Shown here one piece after another: positions 1 to 7,039 of a stretch of DNA of 10,281 nucleotides (positions are counted from its first letter, which is position 1; every line of letters begins with the position of its first letter). The stretch covers positions 1-10,281 of the forward strand of contig JAZRFR010000220.1 of NCBI GenBank assembly GCA_045643785.1, read 5' to 3'. The DNA comes from CAMEON01 sp045643785 (GTDB taxonomy: Bacteria > Bacillota > Clostridia > Oscillospirales > CAG-272). A program made the position numbers and the translations under genes. Under the pieces are notes generated by a model. The model had not been told where the DNA came from, made no database searches, and saw only the letters and a program-made list of their open reading frames with translations.

Positions 1-210
1 ATCGCTGCCGCTATCGTGGATAGCCCCGACGAGGTCAAGGTCATCCGTGAGGAGGATGATGACACCATCACCCTGACCCTTACGGTCGCCCCTGACGATA
101 TGGGCATGGTGATCGGCCGTCACGGTCGCATCGCCAAGGCCATCCGCACGGTCATCAAGGCAGCCTCCGCCGACTGCGGCAAGCGGGTCAACGTGGAGAT
201 CAGAGATTGA
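1..210 (+). CDS. khpA: KH-domain RNA-binding protein KhpA (3' part only)
   Basis: This is the C-terminal about 69 residues of a small single-KH-domain protein. The reading frame is open from base 1, so the true start lies before the window. The KH signature is clear: beta-strand residues followed by APDDMGMVIGRHGRIAKAIR, with the GxxG loop (Gly-Arg-His-Gly) encoded at 115-126, then a helix and a last strand ending VNVEIRD. The family (YlqC/KhpA, about 75-80 aa) binds RNA in the cytoplasm, often with KhpB/Jag, and in Gram-positive bacteria influences cell division and envelope growth. In many Firmicutes the gene sits between rpsP and rimM-trmD. Here a terminator follows directly, so khpA ends its transcript and rimM is not next. 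An internal GTG at 16 is not the start, because the domain extends upstream of it. Identification is confident. Confidence 0.92.
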   Translation: MAAAIVDSPDEVKVIREEDDDTITLTLTVAPDDMGMVIGRHGRIAKAIRTVIKAASADCGKRVNVEIRD

Positions 211-229
211 TTCCATACCCCGCAAAAAG

Positions 230-272
230 AACAGACCCATACCGCCGAACACGGCGCGTGGGTCTGTTTTTT
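230..272 (+). terminator. Rho-independent terminator after khpA
   Basis: A 10-bp perfect stem pairs AACAGACCCA (230-239) with TGGGTCTGTT (259-268). A second smaller stem sits in the loop (CGCCG/CGGCG around an AACA tetraloop). A run of six T covers 267-272. It begins 20 bases after the khpA stop codon and separates khpA from the next promoter. Confidence 0.93.
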
Positions 273-318
273 CCTTTGCAGACAGGCCGCATCCGAACCG
301 CCCCATCACAGAAAAGCA

Positions 319-347
319 TTGACAAAGCCCACCGAATATGCTATAAT
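319..347 (+). promoter_or_regulatory. Sigma-A promoter, near-perfect consensus with extended -10
   Basis: The -35 box TTGACA is at 319-324 and the -10 box TATAAT at 342-347, separated by the optimal 17 bases. TG at 339-340 also provides an extended -10 (TGC-TATAAT). Transcription would start near 354, giving a 5' leader of about 29 bases that contains only the ribosome binding site. No operator or riboswitch-sized leader is visible, which suggests strong constitutive expression of the two genes downstream. Confidence 0.93.
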
Positions 348-382
348 GACTCTGCAACCATCCATCACGAAAGGAGAAGCGC

Positions 383-1162
<780 letters not shown>

Positions 1163-1191
1163 CCCTCAATTCATCAACAGGCGGTCTCATT

Positions 1192-1782
1192 ATGAAAAAA
1201 CTACTGATTACAGGCTTTGATCCCTTCGGCGGTGCCACCGTCAATCCCGCCCGCGAAGCGGTCATGGCGCTGCCCGATTCCGTTGGCGATTGGTCGCTGA
1301 CCAAGCTGGAGATCCCTACGGTATTCGGTTTGGCGGCCGAGGCCGTCCTCGCCACGGCGAAAGAACTGCACCCCGACGTCATTCTCTGCGTGGGACAGGC
1401 AGGAGGACGAAAGGCGATCACCCCCGAGGTGGTGGCCATCAATCTGCGGGAGGCCACGATTTCGGATAACCTGGGGTACACCCCAAAGAATCAACCCGTC
1501 ATAGCCGATGCTCCCGCGGCGTATTTTGCCACCCTTCCCGTCCGCGAGATGGTCGCGGCTGTGCAGGCGGCAGAAGTTCCCTGCTCCCTGTCCTACTCGG
1601 CGGGGGTGTTCGTGTGCAACGATCTGCTCTACACCCTCCTGCATCACTACGATAAAACCGACGTACGGATAGGCTTTATCCACATTCCCTACCTGCCCGA
1701 GCAGGCGGGGGAGGGTGTCGCTTCCCTGCCCCTTGAGGATATGGTCAAGGGACTCGCGGCGGCCATACAGGCAATCTCATAA
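1192..1782 (+). CDS. pcp: Pyroglutamyl peptidase I (pyrrolidone-carboxylate peptidase)
   Basis: This is a cytoplasmic cysteine peptidase (family C15) that removes N-terminal pyroglutamate from peptides. The protein is 196 aa, close to the usual 200-215. It opens with the typical MKKLLITGFDPFGG. The catalytic triad is visible: Glu79 in GQAGGRKAITPEVVAINL, Cys142 in SAGVFVCND and His164 in GFIHIPYLPEQ. The start at ATG 1192 is chosen because family homology begins there; the same frame is open back to 955, but the extra 79 residues overlap the previous gene and look random. The ribosome binding site (AGGCGG near 1179-1184) is modest. With only 29 bases and no terminator after the preceding gene, the two are probably one transcript. 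The role is peptide salvage; any link to the neighbour's function is unknown. Confidence 0.95.
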   Translation: MKKLLITGFDPFGGATVNPAREAVMALPDSVGDWSLTKLEIPTVFGLAAEAVLATAKELHPDVILCVGQAGGRKAITPEVVAINLREATISDNLGYTPKNQPVIADAPAAYFATLPVREMVAAVQAAEVPCSLSYSAGVFVCNDLLYTLLHHYDKTDVRIGFIHIPYLPEQAGEGVASLPLEDMVKGLAAAIQAIS

Positions 1783-1785
1783 CCA

Positions 1786-1821
1786 AAGCCCCGAGGCGTA
1801 TGCCTCGGGGCTTCTGTTTTT
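1786..1821 (+). terminator. Rho-independent terminator after pcp
   Basis: A 12-bp perfect GC-rich stem pairs AAGCCCCGAGGC (1786-1797) with GCCTCGGGGCTT (1802-1813) around a GTAT loop, followed by CTGTTTTT. It lies 4 bases after the pcp stop. On the opposite strand the stem is followed only by TTGGTTAT, so it may also partly stop transcripts of the convergent membrane-protein gene, though the T tract there is poor. Confidence 0.93.
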
Positions 1822-1849
1822 ACATGGACATTGGACGGATACGAGCGTC

Positions 1850-2413
1850 TCACCCCTTGGTCATATCCTTCAGGGAGAACCGCTCAACCTCCTCGGCGGG
1901 GAGCTCCCGACGAGCCGCGGCGCGAACTAAATAGGTCAGTCCCTTGAGAGTATGACTGCAGTGGAACAGGCATCCGTTCTCCCCGTAAAGCCCCATTTCC
2001 TTGACGACCCAATGGGGCTTGATGCGCTTCCCCGTCCTACCGCCGTCCGTGCGGATCACCTTCACCGAACGAACGTCGCTCCACAGGATGGTTTTGGTGG
2101 CAATGGGACCGTAGCCGATATGCAGTCCGACACTGTCCACGCGGACACGGTATAGAGCCAAAGGTATGGCTATGAGAAGTAAGGCTATACCCAGAATGGT
2201 ACCCAGCCATCCTACGGAATCCCCAATTTCTATTTTGGGGTAGAAGAATATAAACAAACCGATAGCCAACGAGACGAGTCCCACTCCCACGGCCTCCAGC
2301 ACGGTGTAAGGGGACTCCCGCATAACAAACTCCTCGGGTGCTTCCCCCTGCTCGTCTTCGCGGTTCTGCCGTCCAATGAGATCGTCGGTATCGAAACCGT
2401 TTCTCATCCTCAT
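1850..2413 (-). CDS. Small membrane protein: two TM helices plus possible PH-like C-terminal domain
   Basis: This is a 187-aa protein of unknown function. Residues 1-35 are polar and acidic and probably cytoplasmic. Two hydrophobic helices follow at about 39-58 and 67-87, forming a hairpin with a short loop (YPKIEIGDSVG). Residues 88-187 are soluble and resemble the beta-rich bacterial PH-like domains attached to TM hairpins in many Firmicute proteins: YRVRVDSVGLHIGYG, then ILWSDVRSVKVIR, then a C-terminal helix containing LTYLVRAAARRELPAEEVERF. The pattern "strand, turn, I-W-x-D-V-x-S-V" is the main clue; no catalytic residues are seen. The start ATG is preceded six bases upstream by AAGGAG, which overlaps the TAA of the GH38 gene, so translation is probably coupled to the mannosidase. 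A second ATG two codons in is possible but more distant from the ribosome binding site. Confidence 0.88.
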   Translation of the reverse strand: MRMRNGFDTDDLIGRQNREDEQGEAPEEFVMRESPYTVLEAVGVGLVSLAIGLFIFFYPKIEIGDSVGWLGTILGIALLLIAIPLALYRVRVDSVGLHIGYGPIATKTILWSDVRSVKVIRTDGGRTGKRIKPHWVVKEMGLYGENGCLFHCSHTLKGLTYLVRAAARRELPAEEVERFSLKDMTKG

Positions 2414-2419
2414 AAAAGA

Positions 2420-2425
2420 CTCCTT
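2420..2425 (-). promoter_or_regulatory. Ribosome binding site overlapping the upstream stop codon
   Basis: AAGGAG on the - strand shares its first two bases (2424-2425) with the TAA stop codon (2424-2426) of the GH38 gene. It lies six bases before the ATG at 2413. Ribosomes ending the mannosidase would sit on this site, which suggests coupled translation. Confidence 0.85.
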
Positions 2426-4832
2426 ACAGCGCCAGCATGGATCTCTGTTCGGTCAGCTCGCCATCCTTGTACAGGAGGGTCTTGACCTCGTATTTACCGA
2501 AAGCAAGATCCAGCGTCTTGTCGAAAACGGTGCAGGCGCAGATCTTGTCTCCGTCGATGCCGTTGTACAGGCGAACCATGTAGGTGTCGGCATCCACCTT
2601 GCGGAAACAGGAGAGGGTGACCGTCTCGTCGGACAGGGTGACGGCAGGGGTCTCGTGGCGCTCGCCCGTACCGTGGGGGTAGAAGTTGAGAGCGTAGGGC
2701 TTCTGGGTGAAGGCAGTAGCCTTGCGATCGAGGTCTGCCTCGTCACAGATCTCCAGACGGAGCTTGAACTCGTGGCGGCCGAGATCAATGTAGGGCTGGA
2801 AGCGTTCCTCGTCCATGATGGGCAGATTCCCGATGGGATGGGCGCAGTAGACCGAGCCGTTGAGGAGATCCAGGTAGAGCTTGCCGTTCTCCAGAGAACA
2901 GCCGTAGGTGCCGTCCTTGAAGACGGTCAGCACCTTGTCCCCCATCTTCATGCCCACGAATCTCTGGGAGCATTGCTCCAAATCATGGGTATAGGTCTGG
3001 GTACCGAAGGCGGTCTGGCCGATAAACTGACCGATCTCTGCCACGGGAATGGCCAGCTTGAGGCCCTTGCCCGCGTCGTTCCAGTAGGCATTGACGGTGA
3101 TATCAATATAGTTGAAATCCTTATAAAGGGTATACGCCACGCGGACGTCGGACTTGCCCGTGTTATAGAAGCTCTCCACGGTGGTGAGCAGGTCGCCCCG
3201 CTCGATGACGCGGAGAGGAATGGTGCAGGTGGCGGGGGTGTAGTTCTTACCCACGGTAGACATGTGCCAGCCCCAAGGATCGGGGTTGTCGTCGTAGACG
3301 ATGGGGGAAAATGCACCGCCCTTCAGGTACTCCTTGCCGTCGACAGAGAAGGAGGTCAGGGCGCCACCCACGGGATCGAAGACAGCCTTGGTTCCCTGCT
3401 TGCTTACAAACTCGGTCTGAGGCGTGCGGTCAAGAACATTCTTCTTGCCGCGGCGCACCTCTACGTCATAGCGGGTCATGGACAGGGGATTCAGCGTGTC
3501 CTTGATGGCCATACGCTTACTGCGATCCAGATTGATGCAGGAGGATTCCTTGACGATCTGGAAGGGGACCTCTGCGGCGGAACCGCCGCGAACGTCTTTC
3601 TTTACGGTAAACTCATACCCCTCGGTCTCGGAGCAGATACCGCTGAGCAGGAAGAAGTCACCCGTGAAGATGGCCTCCTCGGTGTAGGGGGTGGGATTGT
3701 ACACGAAAATGGGGTACTTCAGGGGCACGGCACACTCGTAATCGCGGCACAGGCCCATGAAGGCCTTGGTGAATTCCTTATCCAGCAGCTCCAGGGCGTA
3801 GTCCAGCTTCTGCATACTGCTCTTCTCGCCCTCGATGATGCAGGTGCCCGACAGGACGTCGTGGAACTGCACCATGGCCATGCGCTTCTGGGCGTCGTCG
3901 AAGGCGTCGAAGTTGTAGTCATACACGCCCTCGGCGGAGGCATAGGCGCAGATCTTTTCGGTGATCAGAAGCTTGTTCTCCACCTCGGCATAGCGGTGCT
4001 TGAGGCGGGCGATGGAGGTGTAGCACTTGACGAAGCAGGGCTGGAGCGCATCATCCCACACGGCGGAGGGCTTGGATGCGGCAAAGAATGCCTCGGGGGT
4101 AGAGTGGAACACGTGAACCCCCGCCTCCTTCTGCTCCTCCATGAAGACGGCCAGCTCGGCGAGATCCTTGCGGGAGGCGCCGCCGCCGTGGTTACCCACA
4201 CCCCACAGGGCAAAGGCGATCTCCTCGCCCGCCTTGTCCCAAGGCTGCATCTTGCGCTTGACGGCGTTGACCGCATCCCCCAGATCGTTGGTGTAGATGG
4301 TGAGATCGTCAAAGCGGGCGACCTTTACGCTACTGTCGTCAAAGCCCTTCCACTCCATATAGTTAGCGGAGAAGGGGTTGAACTCGGGCATGGGGCGGCA
4401 GCAGATGTAGCCGTCGTAGCCGCACTTGGACAGGATCTGCACCAATCCTTGGGTGTGGCCGAAGGAGTCGAAATTGACCGCCGCCGTGGGAATGACCCCG
4501 AACTTCTCCTTGAAGTAGGAGAGTCCCGACTCGATCTGGCGGACAAATCCCTCGCCCGAGGGAATGTTGCAGTCGGGCTGGACGTACCAGCCACCCATGA
4601 TGTGCCACTTCCCTGCCTTGACCAGCCCCTTGATGCGTTCAAAAAGGGCGGGGTCGTAGGTCTCCACGAACTCGTAGAGGAGGGCTTCGTTGTGGCAGAA
4701 GATGTAATCGTACTCCTCCGCAATCTCGCAGGCGGCGTAGAAGGTAGCCAGGGCGGCGGTAGCGCCCTCGTTCCAGTCCCACTGCCAGACGGGGTCGAGG
4801 TGGGCGTTACAGATGAGATGAAGCTCTTTCAT
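2424..4832 (-). CDS. Glycoside hydrolase family 38 alpha-mannosidase
   Basis: This retaining, metal-dependent alpha-mannosidase of 802 aa is within the 800-1050 range for bacterial GH38. The catalytic domain is at about 1-260: the metal ligands His11 and Asp13 lie in AHLDPVWQW, and Asp122 in NFDSFGHTQG is the expected nucleophile. Next come QPDCNIPSGE (85-94) and GVGNHGGG (211-218), both GH38 hallmarks. A helical bundle (about 265-345) brings the remaining metal ligand, His324 in QFHDVLSGT. Residues about 350-802 are the C-terminal beta domains. There is no signal peptide, so it acts in the cytoplasm, probably removing mannose from imported oligosaccharides; exact linkage cannot be read from sequence. 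The start is supported by AAGGAG seven bases upstream. I see no convincing promoter between it and the repeat element, so read-through from the GH127 gene is likely. It is followed after 10 bases by the membrane-protein gene. Confidence 0.95.
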   Translation of the reverse strand: MKELHLICNAHLDPVWQWDWNEGATAALATFYAACEIAEEYDYIFCHNEALLYEFVETYDPALFERIKGLVKAGKWHIMGGWYVQPDCNIPSGEGFVRQIESGLSYFKEKFGVIPTAAVNFDSFGHTQGLVQILSKCGYDGYICCRPMPEFNPFSANYMEWKGFDDSSVKVARFDDLTIYTNDLGDAVNAVKRKMQPWDKAGEEIAFALWGVGNHGGGASRKDLAELAVFMEEQKEAGVHVFHSTPEAFFAASKPSAVWDDALQPCFVKCYTSIARLKHRYAEVENKLLITEKICAYASAEGVYDYNFDAFDDAQKRMAMVQFHDVLSGTCIIEGEKSSMQKLDYALELLDKEFTKAFMGLCRDYECAVPLKYPIFVYNPTPYTEEAIFTGDFFLLSGICSETEGYEFTVKKDVRGGSAAEVPFQIVKESSCINLDRSKRMAIKDTLNPLSMTRYDVEVRRGKKNVLDRTPQTEFVSKQGTKAVFDPVGGALTSFSVDGKEYLKGGAFSPIVYDDNPDPWGWHMSTVGKNYTPATCTIPLRVIERGDLLTTVESFYNTGKSDVRVAYTLYKDFNYIDITVNAYWNDAGKGLKLAIPVAEIGQFIGQTAFGTQTYTHDLEQCSQRFVGMKMGDKVLTVFKDGTYGCSLENGKLYLDLLNGSVYCAHPIGNLPIMDEERFQPYIDLGRHEFKLRLEICDEADLDRKATAFTQKPYALNFYPHGTGERHETPAVTLSDETVTLSCFRKVDADTYMVRLYNGIDGDKICACTVFDKTLDLAFGKYEVKTLLYKDGELTEQRSMLAL

Positions 4833-4865
4833 AATGGTTCTCCTTTTTTATAGTGGAAGGATTTC

Positions 4866-5068
4866 AAATTTGGGTTTATAGGGGAGCGAGAGAGCGGCCT
4901 CCGGCGGCCAAGAACCTTTTTGAAAAAAGGTTCTTGGATCTCCAAAAACTTTCAAAAAAGCATTGATAAATAATTCATTTTTGAAAGTTCTTGAAGAGAG
5001 TCCAGAGAGGAACTTCTTTCAAGAAGTTCCTCTTTGGCGTTCTCCCGCTCCCCTACAAACTGCAATTT
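4866..5068. mobile_element. MITE-like palindromic repeat element (203 bp), copy 1
   Basis: Terminal inverted repeats of 28 bp match at 23 positions: 4866-4893 (AAATTTGGGTTTATAGGGG then AGCGAGAGA) against the complement of 5041-5068. The interior contains three hairpins: CCAAGAACCTTTTT with its complement (4908-4921/4924-4937); AACTTTCAAAAA with its complement (4947-4958/4978-4989); and AGAGGAACTTCTT with its complement (5006-5018/5021-5033). There is no protein-coding capacity. A second copy at the window end is identical over 64 bases, and the identity stops exactly at 5068, which supports that boundary. Flanks show at most a 2-bp TC on each side, too short to call a target duplication. The element fills most of the gap between the GH127 and GH38 genes and would fold strongly in RNA. 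Whether a transposase mobilises it is unknown. Confidence 0.72.
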
Positions 5069-5080
5069 TCGATCAACGAA

Positions 5081-6883
5081 TCAAGTATTCAGCCACACCG
5101 AAATGCGGTTGCGCTCTTCCATCCAGCGCTTACCGCAGGAGGCGTAGTCGGTGAGGAGCAGGTCACCGTCCTCGGTCTTAACGGTGAAGCGCACGGTCTC
5201 GCCGGTCTCGGCATCCAGCTGATTGACGATAAGGCGGCCATTGTGCAGGACAGGCACGACGGGGGCTTCGATGTCTCCCTCCTCCTTCTGCTCGTCACGA
5301 GCCAGCGCCAAAGCGCCGAAGGTGAAGGCGATCTTGCCGTTCAGGGTCTGCATTTCCACCTCGGGATGAAGGTCGAGGGTGACGGTGTCTCCATCCTTCC
5401 ATTCACGGGTCAGATCCACGTAACCGATCGCGGCGGTTTGGGTCTCGCCGTTCACCGCGAGGGTAGGCTCGTGGCTCCATGCGGGGACGCGGAGACGGAG
5501 GGTGAAGGTCTCGGGGGTATCCAAGGCAAGAGAAACGGTAGCGTGCCCTTCGTCTGCGAAATATCCCGAGAGCTTGAGGGTTACGGGATTGCCCGCAGGG
5601 GTGATGGCGGAGACGGCACCGTTACCGTACTCGTTCAGCACGAAGCCGTCGTCCTGCGCCATGACGCTCACGAGGGGGAACAGGGCGGTACCCGCCGCGC
5701 CGATGCAGGCGCAGCAGCCGTAGTAGCCGCCTGTGGAGAACTTCTTGTAGCCGCCGATGCCGATGCCGCGGGCCTTGAAGGTGAGGGGGCTGTAGCTGTC
5801 GAAGGGAACGCCGGGAACACGGATATTTTCTTCCTTGGAAAGCTGGGGCAGACCCTCGAAATTGAGACTGCCGTACAAGGCGTTGAAGGCTGACTTTTCG
5901 ATTTCTTCGGCGTAGACAACCTTCCCCGTCAGACGGAGCAAACGATCCAGAAGCCGCATCCAGGTGACCGTGACGCAGGTCTCCTGCATGATGGCCAGAG
6001 GCTCGGTCTCCTCGGTCTGCATCACGGCAGAGTGGTCGAAGAGCTCGTGGGTACAGCCCGCGCAGCCGATGATGGTGATATCGCTCTGACAGACGGCATC
6101 CACGAATTTTTCCACGATGTTCAGGTATCTTGTCTGTCCCGTGACCTCGTAGTAGGCCAGCGCGCCCTCGAAGTAGGACATCATCTCGTAGGCCTTGACC
6201 ACGGGGTACTCAAAGGGCATCTTGGTTCCCTCCTCGGCAAGATCAAGGAGATTACCGTCGCGACAGCCGCCGGATTCCAGAATGTACTTCGCGAAGGTCA
6301 GGTATTTTTCCTCTTCCGTCAGCTTGTAAAGCTCCACGATGGGCTCCAGAATGGAGGCGGAGTTGACGCCACCCCACCAATGGGAGGTATCGAGGATGGA
6401 GAGCTTATCCTCTCCCAGCTTGTCCATCAGGTAGTCCACCTGACCCTTCATGGCGGTGATGATCCGCTCATTGAAGGCTTCGTCACAGCAGATGCCGTAG
6501 AAGTAGAGACAACCGACCAGGACGTACTTTCTCGTCCACATATCCCAGCCGCAGAATTCCTTCTCCACGGGATAGGTGGTGATGCGCCCCCACTCGTCCT
6601 GCGAATCCAGAATACCGCGAACGGTTTCGTAGAGAACGCCGTACAGGGTCTCGTCGGGCAGATAGCGGTAGGTGAGGCAGGCACCTCGCATCATCTTGCC
6701 GAAATACTCGCCGCGCCAGCCCAGATCAGCGGCGTCGGGGCGCTCGGTAAAGACGTAAACGAACTTGTCCCAGAGGGGCTTGTCCAGAAGCTGTTTTTCC
6801 AGGATAAAGGCGGCGTTATTATGAACGGCGCCTTCGTAGCGGGCATGGCCCATGGGAATATAGCGATATCGGTACGGAATCAT
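5081..6883 (-). CDS. GH127-type (DUF1680) glycosidase, probable beta-L-arabinofuranosidase-like enzyme
   Basis: This 600-aa enzyme resembles the (alpha/alpha)6-barrel family of HypBA1, a retaining hydrolase that uses a zinc-bound cysteine as nucleophile. The barrel covers about 1-400, with LGWRGEYFGKMMRGACL (54-70) early on. The expected active-site residues are present: Glu301 and Cys303 in QETCVTV, and the Cys390-Cys391 pair in GGYYGCCACIG, Cys390 being the likely nucleophile. Glu280 in CTHELF is a candidate acid/base. A C-terminal beta-sandwich region follows (about 410-600). Known members use the motif CCPPN; here it is CCACIG, so this is a divergent branch and the sugar specificity is uncertain. 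There is no signal peptide. I start at ATG 6883 because AAGGAG lies six bases upstream and a consensus promoter sits at 6933-6961; the frame is open to 6994, but that start would lie upstream of the promoter. Confidence 0.88.
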   Translation of the reverse strand: MIPYRYRYIPMGHARYEGAVHNNAAFILEKQLLDKPLWDKFVYVFTERPDAADLGWRGEYFGKMMRGACLTYRYLPDETLYGVLYETVRGILDSQDEWGRITTYPVEKEFCGWDMWTRKYVLVGCLYFYGICCDEAFNERIITAMKGQVDYLMDKLGEDKLSILDTSHWWGGVNSASILEPIVELYKLTEEEKYLTFAKYILESGGCRDGNLLDLAEEGTKMPFEYPVVKAYEMMSYFEGALAYYEVTGQTRYLNIVEKFVDAVCQSDITIIGCAGCTHELFDHSAVMQTEETEPLAIMQETCVTVTWMRLLDRLLRLTGKVVYAEEIEKSAFNALYGSLNFEGLPQLSKEENIRVPGVPFDSYSPLTFKARGIGIGGYKKFSTGGYYGCCACIGAAGTALFPLVSVMAQDDGFVLNEYGNGAVSAITPAGNPVTLKLSGYFADEGHATVSLALDTPETFTLRLRVPAWSHEPTLAVNGETQTAAIGYVDLTREWKDGDTVTLDLHPEVEMQTLNGKIAFTFGALALARDEQKEEGDIEAPVVPVLHNGRLIVNQLDAETGETVRFTVKTEDGDLLLTDYASCGKRWMEERNRISVWLNT

Positions 6884-6932
6884 ATCTGTCTCCTTGATCA
6901 CATATTTTGCAAAAGGCAATAGATCTTCATTC

Positions 6933-6961
6933 ATTATACATGGATTCTGATGTTTTGTCAA
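6933..6961 (-). promoter_or_regulatory. Sigma-A promoter of the GH127 gene, perfect consensus
   Basis: Read on the - strand, TTGACA (6961-6956) and TATAAT (6938-6933) are separated by exactly 17 bases. The start of transcription would be near 6926, giving a leader of about 43 bases that ends in the AAGGAG site at 6895-6890. It marks the start of the GH127-GH38-membrane-protein transcription unit and splits it from the glycosyltransferase genes upstream. No convincing operator is seen beside it, although a weak TTGC-N5-GCAA dyad lies at 6907-6919 in the leader. Confidence 0.92.
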
Positions 6962-7039
6962 TATCGTTCCGGTACGGAGGCTGACGAATCGCAATTACGC
7001 CCCGTGCCTCTTGACCGTTTGGGTAAATCACAATGCACT

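Noticed and set aside
2376..4853. 825-aa open frame on the + strand, longer than the GH38 gene it faces
   Set aside because: It lies exactly opposite the GH38 gene, its product is a low-complexity Gly/Val/Leu/Glu-rich string without domain motifs, and it is explained by the high-GC third codon positions of the real gene.
4908..4937. Hairpins of the repeat element as ordinary intrinsic terminators
   Set aside because: The T runs lie inside the stems or loops rather than directly after a stem, so they do not meet the usual terminator pattern on either strand.
4866..5068. CRISPR array
   Set aside because: The repeats here are inverted palindromes, not evenly spaced direct repeats with unique spacers, and no cas-like gene is present.
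4963..5154. 63-aa + strand open frame starting inside the repeat element
   Set aside because: The peptide is a translation of the palindromic repeat and the antisense end of GH127; there is no ribosome binding site. Similar spurious peptides are expected at every copy of such a repeat.
6904..6920. Weak TTGC-N5-GCAA dyad in the GH127 leader as a possible operator
   Set aside because: Arms of only four bases in an AT-rich leader are expected by chance, and it does not fit the catabolite-control cre pattern.
6032..6922. 296-aa + strand open frame opposite the GH127 gene
   Set aside because: The - strand protein has clear catalytic motifs; this frame is its antisense shadow.
6884..6994. 37-residue N-terminal extension of the GH127 protein
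   Set aside because: It would start upstream of the consensus promoter and lacks a ribosome binding site, whereas ATG at 6883 has AAGGAG at ideal spacing.
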